The notes under the pieces were generated by a model, which did not search any database, was not told the origin of the DNA, and worked only from the letters and a program-made list of their open reading frames with translations. A DNA stretch of 37,027 bases. It comes from Euryarchaeota archaeon UBA439 (lineage in GTDB: Archaea; Thermoplasmatota; Poseidoniia; Poseidoniales; Thalassarchaeaceae). The position numbers and the translations under genes were made by a program. The stretch is from contig DANB01000027.1 of NCBI GenBank assembly GCA_002497245.1, positions 39,899 to 76,925 on the forward strand, in the 5' to 3' direction. Shown here piece by piece: positions 25,301 through 32,801 of this stretch. The first letter of the stretch is position 1. Each line of letters begins with the position of its first letter.

Positions 25301-25627
25301 ATGAGTTTTAATTGGACCCCAGATGAATTACAAGAGATAGTTGACAATAACCCAATTGTGTTGTTTATGAAAGGAACTCCTGAACAACCAAGGTGCGGCT
25401 TTAGTAATAGGGCCGCCATGGTCTTAGGTCAATTGGAAGAAAAATGGGCTAGCGTGGACGTTCTTTCAGACCCTAGGGCAATCCCATCCATTTGTGCGTG
25501 GTCGGATTTTCCAACAATGCCTCAGATTTTTATTAATGGAGAACTAATTGGCGGTTCCGATATCGCTTTGGAAATGTATGAAAGCGGCGAACTTCAAAAG
25601 ATGATTTCTGAAAAATCGACAGAGTGA
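25301..25627 (+). CDS. monothiol CGFS glutaredoxin
   Basis: A 108-residue protein of the Grx4/Grx5 class, which binds and passes on 2Fe-2S clusters rather than reducing disulfides. The CGFS active site is at C32-S35, preceded by VLFMKGTPEQPR (with the conserved Lys and TP-x-x-P-x segment). PTMPQIFINGELIGGSD carries the glutathione-binding loop (T-(V/M)-P and GG-x-D). It starts 5 bp after bolA with a clear AAGGAG 8 bases before the ATG. The pair bolA-grx is a known Fe-S trafficking and sensing module in eukaryotes and proteobacteria. Confidence 0.94.
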   Translation: MSFNWTPDELQEIVDNNPIVLFMKGTPEQPRCGFSNRAAMVLGQLEEKWASVDVLSDPRAIPSICAWSDFPTMPQIFINGELIGGSDIALEMYESGELQKMISEKSTE

Positions 25628-25628
25628 G

Positions 25629-26552
25629 ATGAAATTAATGTCGGTCAATGAGGACCGAAAAAATATGATTATAGCTTTATTCGGCTCAACGTTGATTTCG
25701 TTTGCTCCTCTTCTATACAGATATTCAGAAACTAACCCTGTTACTGGAGCGTTTTTTCGTATGGCCTATGCTCTACCTATTTTGATATTGATTATTTATC
25801 TTCTGGGTTCTAAAGATACTCGTAGCCGAAAGTCTCGTTTTTTGACATTATTCGCTGGATTATTAATTTCCCTAGACTTTGTAGGTTATCATACTGCGAT
25901 TGATTATATAGGGACTGGGATAGCTACCATGATTGGTAATTCTCAAGTAATTATTGTTACTTTAGTAAGTTGGAAATTCCTCGGAGAGAAACCAAATAAA
26001 TCCATACTTTTTGCTTTACCTGTTGTAGTTTTAGGTTTAGCATTAATATCTGGAATATGGGATGATCAGCCATATGGAGAAGATCCATTTAAGGGAGTTA
26101 TAGCAGGTGTTTTTGCCGCTATTTTTTATTCTTCATTTTTAATAGTTTATAGGTATTCGAATAGAGAAATGGCGCCTGCACAAAATCTTCAATTTGATGC
26201 TACCTTTGGGGCCGCATTAGGTCTTCTTTTAATCGGAATTATGCCTTTAAATTCACTCGGAGTCGAACCAATTAATCTACAACCCGAATGGCCCAATCAT
26301 GCTTGGCTAATTATTCTAGCAATTTGCTGCCAGGTTGGAGGATGGATTGCAATAACTTATGCATTACCGAGACTACCAGGAGCTAAGACGTCTTTTGCAG
26401 TGCTTTTACAGCCTGTTCTAACAATAATTTGGGGATTATTGATTTTAGGAGAAGATCCATCATTACAACAGTCTATGGGAATATTACTAATTTTAGGTTC
26501 AGTAATTTCTGTAACAATATTTGGCAATACTAGAGTTAACACTGATGGATAA
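25629..26552 (+). CDS. EamA/DMT-superfamily transporter
   Basis: A 307-residue integral membrane protein with about ten hydrophobic helices in two similar halves, the layout of EamA transporters of the drug/metabolite superfamily. Family features include FAPLLYRYSETNPVTGAFFRMAYALPI at the start, TGIATMIGNSQVIIVTLVSWKFLGEKP at the end of the first half and FAVLLQPVLTIIWGLLILGEDPS near the C-terminus (ending in a GE-x-P motif typical of each half). The substrate cannot be told. It begins one base after the glutaredoxin stop, so it is the last gene of the rpe operon. A second ATG three codons in is possible. Confidence 0.85.
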   Translation: MKLMSVNEDRKNMIIALFGSTLISFAPLLYRYSETNPVTGAFFRMAYALPILILIIYLLGSKDTRSRKSRFLTLFAGLLISLDFVGYHTAIDYIGTGIATMIGNSQVIIVTLVSWKFLGEKPNKSILFALPVVVLGLALISGIWDDQPYGEDPFKGVIAGVFAAIFYSSFLIVYRYSNREMAPAQNLQFDATFGAALGLLLIGIMPLNSLGVEPINLQPEWPNHAWLIILAICCQVGGWIAITYALPRLPGAKTSFAVLLQPVLTIIWGLLILGEDPSLQQSMGILLILGSVISVTIFGNTRVNTDG

Positions 26553-26558
26553 TTAGGT

Positions 26559-26697
26559 GTACAGGGCGAGAGATATTAGCGAGGGGATGGGATGCACTCA
26601 GCAGAACCTTACGACCTGTACGATGTTTGATGTGGGTTGGTAATTCATAATCCTTCTTGGATTAAGGCCTAAAATAAGCAGAAATATAGGTTTTTTT
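26559..26697 (+). other. possible small structured RNA and T-rich terminator between convergent genes
   Basis: This 147-bp gap follows the EamA gene and faces map. GTACAGG (26559-26565) pairs exactly with CCTGTAC (26615-26621), enclosing GCGAG...CTCAGC (a second short stem with a bulge). Further on, AATCC-ttctt-GGATT (26649-26663) forms a hairpin, and CCTA...TAGG runs into seven T residues (26691-26697), which looks like a plus-strand terminator. It could be the 3' end of the rpe operon message, or a separate small RNA. It does not fold as a tRNA, and I found no clear C/D boxes or ACA box, although the stem-pocket-stem layout is H/ACA-like. Confidence 0.3.
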
Positions 26698-26699
26698 CC

Positions 26700-27710
26700 T
26701 TAAAGTACCGTTAACACCTCAGGTCCTCCATCAGTAACAATAACTGTATGTTCAAATTGACCCACGTTTCCTCCATCAACATCTCTCAAAGCTTCATAAA
26801 CTTCTAAGAATCTTATAGAAGTTAATTTCTTAGTCATAGCTTTCCATTTCTTTTGTAAAGAATCTTCATCTTCATTCGGGAATGGCTTTTCTAATAATGG
26901 ATATGCCCATCTGGCAGCGAATGGCAATGTATTATATCGCTCTTCGATGTATCTAGCCATAGTTGCACCTAATGGTTTTAATTTACCCTTTGAAAGTGCT
27001 TTACGTATTGATACATCTCCAGTAACTCTCAATATGTTCGCAGATCCAGATGGAGGTATATTCTCCACCATTCCTGAGCTTCCAGTTGTATTAAATGGCT
27101 CAATTGCGTATACTCCTCCGACTTCTGCATTTCCTTTGAAACCAGAGTTTGGTCCACAAGAAAATGAAGGAATTGAGGTTCCAGAATGTAAATTCCATCT
27201 TTCTAGTTGGTGCCCACATAAATTCCTGATAGGTTCAAATCCTGCATCTTTTGTTACTTGTTCAGCAGCTTTTCCTATCTCATGCCAAGGAGTTCCTGGA
27301 TGCATTTTTTCTATAGATGCATTTCTTGCTTCTTTTGCAGCTTTTATCTGTTCAGTATGGTTATTTCCATTACCAACCTCTATTGTTAATGCATTATCTG
27401 CAAGAGCACCTTTAATATGCACTCCAACATCTAATTTCACTAAATCTCCTTTTTCAAAAATCATTGGTTTGTCCCATCCTTCAGGAGCCAAATCATGGTG
27501 ACTAGAAGTAAAATGAGCAGCAATATCATTTACAGAAATTGTTACTGGAAAAGCTGCTTGACCCCCATGCCTTCTGATAAATCTCTCAGCAGAATCAATA
27601 ACCTCTAGCCAGGTTTTCCCTTCTTGAATCTCATCTTTTATCCCCTCCAAGGTCCTTCTTGCAACATGGCCAGCGTCTCTCCACTGCTTTAGATCCGTTT
27701 CTTCCACCAC
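26700..27710 (-). CDS. map: methionine aminopeptidase, type II
   Basis: A 336-residue M24A peptidase that removes the initiator Met from nascent proteins. All five metal ligands are visible: Asp in KLDVGVHIKG, Asp in ADNALTIEV, His in LCGHQLERWNLHSG, Glu in YAIEPFNTTG and Glu in QFEHTVIVT. The internal helical insert between the His and the first Glu region (ARYIEERYNTLPFAARWAY) marks type II, the archaeal/eukaryotic class. Length fits. Its 5' end overlaps the 3' end of sua5 by 22 bp on the same strand, so the two are translated from one message. Confidence 0.95.
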   Translation of the reverse strand: MVEETDLKQWRDAGHVARRTLEGIKDEIQEGKTWLEVIDSAERFIRRHGGQAAFPVTISVNDIAAHFTSSHHDLAPEGWDKPMIFEKGDLVKLDVGVHIKGALADNALTIEVGNGNNHTEQIKAAKEARNASIEKMHPGTPWHEIGKAAEQVTKDAGFEPIRNLCGHQLERWNLHSGTSIPSFSCGPNSGFKGNAEVGGVYAIEPFNTTGSSGMVENIPPSGSANILRVTGDVSIRKALSKGKLKPLGATMARYIEERYNTLPFAARWAYPLLEKPFPNEDEDSLQKKWKAMTKKLTSIRFLEVYEALRDVDGGNVGQFEHTVIVTDGGPEVLTVL

Positions 27711-28291
27711 TCTAGAACCTCCTTTTCTTTGACCAAACCTTCTCTCAAAACCTCAATCTCGTTACCGTTGGGTGATTTACAGACCGTATACCATGCTATC
27801 AAGGTACTGGGTGTTCCTCCCGAACATGTTCCAGATAAGAATAAGATTTCATTTTCCAGAGAAGAAAGTGTTTTTGCTGCCATTTCACAATCCTTCAATG
27901 GTTCAAAACCACTAATATTAGCAGAAGTAGCAGTTAATGGTCCCGTTTTTTCAATAAACTCTTTAGCAACAGGATTCGCTAAAATACGAATTGCTATTTT
28001 TTCTCCACCCAGCCTTTTATCCAGCGGTTTCTTAGCAGGAAGGATGATAGTCACCGATCCTTCTGGAAAAGCGGATAAAAAATCTTCCAAATCATTTGTT
28101 AAATGAACTAATTCAGATGCCTGCTGTAAGTTACTAACTCCTATACTGACTATCATATTGTTTGGCCTTTTTTTTATGTTGTATAAATTATCAAGAGATT
28201 TAGAAGTCAAAATACATCCTAATGCTGGAAGCGTAGATGTAGGATAAACAACACAATTTCCTTTCAATACTCCTTCAACTACTTTATCCAA
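27689..28291 (-). CDS. sua5: threonylcarbamoyl-AMP synthase (Sua5/YrdC domain)
   Basis: A 200-residue YrdC-domain protein. It makes threonylcarbamoyl-AMP from Thr, bicarbonate and ATP for the t6A37 modification of ANN-decoding tRNAs. Family segments are VVYPTSTLPALGC, LYNIKKRPNNM(I), PEGSVTIILPA, AIRILANPVAKEFIEKTGPLTATSANISG. Only the YrdC domain is present, so it resembles TsaC/YrdC more than two-domain Sua5, though archaeal annotation often uses the name sua5. It overlaps map by 22 bp and follows the RDD gene by 9 bp. Confidence 0.88.
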   Translation of the reverse strand: MDKVVEGVLKGNCVVYPTSTLPALGCILTSKSLDNLYNIKKRPNNMIVSIGVSNLQQASELVHLTNDLEDFLSAFPEGSVTIILPAKKPLDKRLGGEKIAIRILANPVAKEFIEKTGPLTATSANISGFEPLKDCEMAAKTLSSLENEILFLSGTCSGGTPSTLIAWYTVCKSPNGNEIEVLREGLVKEKEVLEWWKKRI

Positions 28292-28300
28292 AATATCACC

Positions 28301-28876
28301 CTACTTGATGTGCTTTCTATTTGCTGGAGGTAATGAGTTAGCATGAGCAACTATTGAACCAACACGTAAATCAACATTCGACTGATGAGTATGTCTTTGA
28401 GAGATACGAGCCAAATCATATGCTCCGAAATAGAAGCTGAAAGGAAAAATTAGGTATATCAATTTCTTCATTGCACGTATTTCCCACATTTTATTTGTCA
28501 TTTCAGATCCATCCTCTGCTAAGACTGCCAGACCCATTAATTTTTGACCAAAGGACCGAGAATAGTATAAACCAGTATATTTCCAATACAACCAATGTGA
28601 AATTAGGATAATTACACTCATAGCTAGTGCGTGATGAAAGTTTGAAGAGGTCCAAAGTGTAAGATTCCATGCATTAATCATTTTCCCTTTAGAAAGTAAT
28701 AGAAGAATTGTGTTTACAATTGTAGTATCTAGAATAAATGAAGTAATTCTCCTCACTCCCGATGCTAATATTGTTCCTTCTGGAACAGGCCAATGACCTC
28801 CATCTTCAGAGACCAATGCTTTAGCGAGTGTAGTGCCACCTTTATTGATAGAAATAGGAGCATCATGATCATTCAT
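28301..28876 (-). CDS. RDD-family membrane protein
   Basis: A 191-residue membrane protein. The RDD pattern is visible: VRRITSFILDTTIVNTILLLL in the first helix (Arg and Asp conserved) and YYSRSFGQKLMGLAVLAEDGS (the SxGK/QxxxGLxV-xxxDG motif) between the second and third helices. Three to four hydrophobic segments are present. The function of RDD proteins is mostly unknown; some act in cation/proton exchange. It lies 9 bp from both the helicase and sua5 on the same strand, so it belongs to the same operon. The ~30-residue N-terminal extension before the first helix is polar. Confidence 0.7.
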   Translation of the reverse strand: MNDHDAPISINKGGTTLAKALVSEDGGHWPVPEGTILASGVRRITSFILDTTIVNTILLLLSKGKMINAWNLTLWTSSNFHHALAMSVIILISHWLYWKYTGLYYSRSFGQKLMGLAVLAEDGSEMTNKMWEIRAMKKLIYLIFPFSFYFGAYDLARISQRHTHQSNVDLRVGSIVAHANSLPPANRKHIK

Positions 28877-28885
28877 AGTATCGCC

Positions 28886-30811
28886 TCAGTTCATTCCCAA
28901 GAGGTGCCACGCCTCAAACTTACTATCGCGTACATACTCTAGCCACGCTTGCCAATTCTTATCACCACGTAATGTTGAAGGGTCTCCAATAACGATTAAT
29001 CCCCTTTTCGCTCTGGTCAGGGCCACATTCAATCTTCTCATTTCGGATAGAAAACCTATATTTTGTTCGGGATTCGATCTTACACATGAGAAAATAATAA
29101 CCTCCTTCTCTCTTCCTTGATAACCATCAACAGTTTTTACTTCAACATCATCTAACTTTTCACTCATTGAATTACGAATCGCCCTTACTTGTCCAGCATA
29201 AGGAGTAATAATACCAATATCTTTCTTCGTTATTTCTCCAGCCTCCAATATATCATTTAGAATTTTAATAACCCAAGCAACTTCGGCTGGATTTTCTCTA
29301 GATGTTCCATCAGGAGAAACAACTTCTCCCCCATCAACCGGTATAAACGCAACAGGATTATCCCAATCCGGCCAAAGTAAACCGGCAGGAGACGGTCTGT
29401 TTTCGGCCTTCACGCCATCATTCAATTTATTTGAATAAAAATGCTGATTAGGAAATTTTGAGATTGCGGGATGCATTCTATACTGTGTAGACAAAAGTAA
29501 AGGCTCAATTCCTAAACCAACCAATCTTTCAAATAAAGACCTTCTCAGGCCTTTTTCTTCGGCTCTAAATGATATTACAGTTGGTGGTAGTTGTTTGTGA
29601 TCTCCGACCAATACGACCTGTCTTGCACCTCTAGTTAATGCTACTAATGATGCTGGTTCTGTGGCCTGTGTTGCTTCATCAATTAATACCTGAGGAAATC
29701 TTCTTCCATCTAGAATTTCATTCCCCGAACCAATACATGTGCAACAAACAACTTGTGTTTTATCTAAGATATCATCTCGAATTTGATTTTCAATTCTCCT
29801 TATCTCTTTCCATCCTTTTTTGATGTCTCGATAAGCTAAGCCCTTTTCCTTCCCTTTCATCGAACTGATTCTTCTATTCAGTTTTTCATTGAGTTCTAAT
29901 TGAGTATCTAAATCTCTTCTTAATGGATGATTTTCCATCTTTGCATCCATTGTGGCCATTCTTAATTTCTCTCTAACCTTTACTGGTTGTCCTAATCTCA
30001 CAACTCTTACTCCTCGTGCTAATAGCCCTTCGAGTAAATTGTCAACTGCTACATTTGAATCAGCAACTGCGAGTATAGTTCCGATGTCCATTTTTGCCCA
30101 AGATTCTAAAATTCGAACAGCAGTATGGGTTTTCCCAGTACCCGGCGGGCCTTGAATCAATGTCAATCTTCTTTCAACAGCAGCTTTCGCTGCAATTAAC
30201 TGAGGTTGGTTTAGATCATGAGCGAAAGTAGTCGTTCTCCCTCTAACTCCTCCAAGCTCTGGTATTAGACCAGCAGTACCGGAGGGATCATGGACCATAC
30301 CTAACAATAATTCTCTCAGAGGGACTCCTCCTTCTTCATCAAAAACACTATTTAGGGCATCTCTCATTCTATCGAAAGCAATTCTATTAGCTCCCTTATC
30401 AATTCTCCAAGTGTGTTTCCTAATATCTTTAGGAGTTTCGGAGAATACAATTTTTATTGAAGTTCTAGAGGTTGAATAGATAGTACCTTCTAGAGGAGTT
30501 TCTTTCAGAGGATCCTTTCTTGAGATCAATACAATATCTCCCTGTCTGAAGCGATGAAATCCCATATTATTCTTTTTTTTATTAGTAAATTTAACAATTC
30601 TTTGTCCAAATAACCAACCATCATTTTTACCTATTAAATCAAATAGCGATATTCCATTCTCAATGAGCTTTTTTTTATTCCAATTTTGTAATTTTTCTCG
30701 AACATTTTGCATTTCATCATCTAGTTCCCATCTTATGAGATTTAGATACAATTCGTGATGATCTTGACTTCTATTAAATTTGACAGGAGGTAAATCTGAA
30801 CCTCCTCTCAT
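28886..30811 (-). CDS. superfamily 1 Upf1-like helicase
   Basis: A 641-residue helicase of the SF1B Upf1/IGHMBP2 type. Motifs in order: GPPGTGKTHTA (motif I, about 220-230), QVLIDEATQATEPASL (II, DEAT), VLVGDHKQLPPTV (III), LLSTQYRMHPAIS (IV), VKTVDGYQGREKEVIIFS (V) and RRLNVALTRAKRGLIVIGD (VI). The N-terminal ~190 residues include a beta-barrel-like region (RQGDIVLISRKDPLKETPLEGT) typical of IGHMBP2 domain 1B. It should unwind nucleic acid 5'-3' with ATP. The frame opens at a GTG (30835); the ATG at 30811 is preferred. It heads the map operon and is divergent from the zinc-ribbon/Glu-Pro protein. Confidence 0.9.
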   Translation of the reverse strand: MRGGSDLPPVKFNRSQDHHELYLNLIRWELDDEMQNVREKLQNWNKKKLIENGISLFDLIGKNDGWLFGQRIVKFTNKKKNNMGFHRFRQGDIVLISRKDPLKETPLEGTIYSTSRTSIKIVFSETPKDIRKHTWRIDKGANRIAFDRMRDALNSVFDEEGGVPLRELLLGMVHDPSGTAGLIPELGGVRGRTTTFAHDLNQPQLIAAKAAVERRLTLIQGPPGTGKTHTAVRILESWAKMDIGTILAVADSNVAVDNLLEGLLARGVRVVRLGQPVKVREKLRMATMDAKMENHPLRRDLDTQLELNEKLNRRISSMKGKEKGLAYRDIKKGWKEIRRIENQIRDDILDKTQVVCCTCIGSGNEILDGRRFPQVLIDEATQATEPASLVALTRGARQVVLVGDHKQLPPTVISFRAEEKGLRRSLFERLVGLGIEPLLLSTQYRMHPAISKFPNQHFYSNKLNDGVKAENRPSPAGLLWPDWDNPVAFIPVDGGEVVSPDGTSRENPAEVAWVIKILNDILEAGEITKKDIGIITPYAGQVRAIRNSMSEKLDDVEVKTVDGYQGREKEVIIFSCVRSNPEQNIGFLSEMRRLNVALTRAKRGLIVIGDPSTLRGDKNWQAWLEYVRDSKFEAWHLLGMN

Positions 30812-30946
30812 GATTGTGGCAGAGAGAATACACACATCACGCTTTCTAGTGTATATTCAGGAAATTTCAATTTATTGATTTACACTTTCTCACGTGAGGA
30901 TTATACGGTATGTTTTGTCGAGTGCGAATGTCTGAGGGGATGCAGG

Positions 30947-32104
30947 GTGTTCGATAAGTTCCGGAATTGGAGAAATACGGAGGATAAGGGGCAGGTATGC
31001 CCCGCCTGTCAACATAAGAATGAAGAGGATGCAGTAAAATGTACATTATGTCTTTATGAGCTTCAAAAACCTTCATTTAAACAAGATTCAGGCCCTAATG
31101 AAGAAGTCACAAATGATCTCTTTGATGAATTATTAGCCGATTTCGATGAAGAAGAGTCAGAAGAAATAATTGATTGGTCCAAGACAACTTTCCAAATTGA
31201 TGATGTAACCATCGATGTTCAACAATATGATGGTGACGATGGAATAGTAGTTTCTAAAAACCCATCATTTGCTTTGACTGTAGATAATCCCGAACCTTCT
31301 GACGATGATGATGAAGAAGATTATGTTTTGAAGCCTGAAGATGCTCCCGAATTTGTCACTAAGTTTGAAATTCCTGAAGAGGAAGTTGAAGATGTTGAAG
31401 AGATAACTTACAAGCCTGTTGAGTTAGTACAACCAGTAGGTAATGAACTAGAACCTGAGCCACTTTTGGATATAGAATCTGATCTCGAGCCAGAGCCTGA
31501 AACAGAACCAGAGCCTGAACTAGAGTCGGAATCAGAACCAGAACCAGAGCCTGAACTAGAACCAGAACCAGAGCCTGAACTAGAACCAGAGACAGAGCCT
31601 GAACCAGAACCAGAACCAGAGCCTGAACTAGAACCAGAGACAGAGCCTGAACCAGAACCGGAACCAGCCATAGAAAGAACAGTCCCTCCCCCTCCTTTAA
31701 TTCCCCCACTTCCTCCTAATGATGATGTTCTGGCACCAATGCCTCCCCCTCCTCTTCCCCCTCCTCCAATCATTTCAGCAGATCAGATACTGTCTTCAAT
31801 ACCAATAGAAGAACCAAATTACTGGCCTTGGCCACAACAAGAAAGATGGACAGATAGGGATGTTGCTTTACAGGTAAAGTCAGCAATGGAAGCTGCCAGA
31901 GCTAAGGATACAGCTCAAGCAACAGTCTTGCTCGATGAAGTTGGTCCACATCTTGGTAATCGTTCTAAATTAATTTACCCTATAGGAGCATTATTGCAGA
32001 GAATAGGGCGTCCTCAAGCAGTCGATAAAATGTTTGAAAATGCTTCTAAATTAATACCTAATGATGATAATTTAATGTCTGCAAAGAAGAAATTAAGACC
32101 TTAG
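30947..32104 (+). CDS. zinc-ribbon protein with Glu-Pro repeats and helical C-terminal domain
   Basis: About 385 residues from the GTG at 30947, which has GAGGGG about 6-11 bases upstream; the frame is open from a TTG at 30875. Near the N-terminus CPACQHKNEEDAVKCTLC is a four-Cys zinc ribbon. An acidic region follows, then a (Glu-Pro)n tract with ELEPETEPEPEP modules (about residues 195-245), a Pro-rich segment (PPPPLIPPLPPN and similar), and a ~95-residue C-terminal domain starting YWPWPQQERWTDRDVALQV that is helical and TPR-like. It is cytosolic, with no signal peptide. The Glu-Pro and Pro tracts probably form a stiff spacer between the two end domains. No function is recognised. Confidence 0.72.
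   Translation: MFDKFRNWRNTEDKGQVCPACQHKNEEDAVKCTLCLYELQKPSFKQDSGPNEEVTNDLFDELLADFDEEESEEIIDWSKTTFQIDDVTIDVQQYDGDDGIVVSKNPSFALTVDNPEPSDDDDEEDYVLKPEDAPEFVTKFEIPEEEVEDVEEITYKPVELVQPVGNELEPEPLLDIESDLEPEPETEPEPELESESEPEPEPELEPEPEPELEPETEPEPEPEPEPELEPETEPEPEPEPAIERTVPPPPLIPPLPPNDDVLAPMPPPPLPPPPIISADQILSSIPIEEPNYWPWPQQERWTDRDVALQVKSAMEAARAKDTAQATVLLDEVGPHLGNRSKLIYPIGALLQRIGRPQAVDKMFENASKLIPNDDNLMSAKKKLRP
31571..31666 (+). repeat. two 48-bp tandem copies in the Glu-Pro tract
   Basis: Bases 31571-31618 and 31619-31666 are consecutive 48-bp copies (16 codons, ELEPETEPEPEP-type) that differ at a single position (CCA versus CCG). Near-identity at the DNA level, in a setting of more diverged Glu-Pro codons upstream, indicates a recent in-frame duplication. 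Confidence 0.9.
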
Positions 32105-32185
32105 CTTTGAGAATCTTGTTCCGCAGAAGTCATGCCTTAGTACCTCTTCGGATGATTCGTGTCTAGACGTGCCACATCATCAATT

Positions 32186-32731
32186 ATGATAGATGAAGGG
32201 CTAATTCTTCGTCCAGCTTCTGCTGTATACAGCTCAAAATTATTAGAAGCATTTGAAGAAACATGGCCTGAGGTAAGTCGGGCCATGCCATGGATAAATC
32301 CAGATAAGCCATTTTTAGAACAAATAGAATCTTTTTTGTTAGAAACAGAAAAAATGGGACGAAGTGGATTAATGCATCATTGGGTTATGATTAGGCCATG
32401 GGATGATACTTTATTGGGCCTTATTGGTTTTGATAATATTACAAGAACAACTGAGGCTAAATGGAATTTAGGATATTGGGTAAGAAGTTCCGAACAAAGA
32501 CATGGTTTTGCTAAGAAATCAATCAATGCGACATTAGAATGGCTAGGTGAGATTGAAGAGGTAATAGTTGAATTGAAAGTTGATCCTATGAATTTAGCAG
32601 GAGTTAATACTGTATCACATACGGTTAGTAACTGGAATGGCGAAAGAAATATCTCTGGAGATTCTGCTGTGATGGTTGCAGGCGTTAGGACCTTACATCA
32701 TTGTCATTTAGTCATAACAGGTCCTAAATAG
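32186..32731 (+). CDS. GNAT acetyltransferase, RimJ/RimL-like
   Basis: A 181-residue protein starting at the ATG at 32186; the frame is open from a GTG at 32159. The layout LILRPASAVYSSKLLEAF at the start, then a central beta-strand pair (LLGLIGFDNI, AKWNLGYWVRSSEQRHGFAKKSI) is typical of RimJ/RimL-type GNAT enzymes, which acetylate protein N-termini or amino groups using acetyl-CoA. The acetyl-CoA loop is present in the reduced form QRHGFAKKS rather than the common Q/R-x-x-G-x-G/A. The C-terminal strand matches the NxxS region poorly, so the substrate is uncertain. It sits between the Glu-Pro protein and aceE on the same strand. Confidence 0.72.
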   Translation: MIDEGLILRPASAVYSSKLLEAFEETWPEVSRAMPWINPDKPFLEQIESFLLETEKMGRSGLMHHWVMIRPWDDTLLGLIGFDNITRTTEAKWNLGYWVRSSEQRHGFAKKSINATLEWLGEIEEVIVELKVDPMNLAGVNTVSHTVSNWNGERNISGDSAVMVAGVRTLHHCHLVITGPK

Positions 32732-32773
32732 ACTAGAATTATGAAGATTCAAAACCCTTTGTATACTCGCCAG

Positions 32774-32793
32774 TCTGCCCCCTAAGGGGCAGA
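32774..32793. promoter_or_regulatory. perfect inverted repeat before aceE (operator or leader hairpin)
   Basis: Arms tctgcccc (32774-32781) and ggggcaga (32786-32793) are perfectly complementary around a ctaa loop. They lie 8 bases before the aceE ATG and are unusually GC-rich for this gap. A TATA-like ttgtatact near 32759-32767 would start transcription close to 32787, that is inside the repeat. It is therefore better read as a DNA operator over the start site than as a full RNA hairpin, though the right arm also carries AAGGGG, a possible ribosome-binding site. Confidence 0.5.
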
Positions 32794-32801
32794 GTGGTCA
32801 A

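Noticed and set aside
26559..26621. tRNA gene
   Set aside because: The 7-bp end stem suggests an acceptor arm, but there is no T-arm GGTTC...GAACC, no anticodon stem and the length is short.
31359..31773. Two long minus-strand frames opposite the Glu-Pro tract
   Set aside because: They encode Gly-Ser or Val-Leu repeats produced by the complement of Glu-Pro codons; shadows of the real gene.
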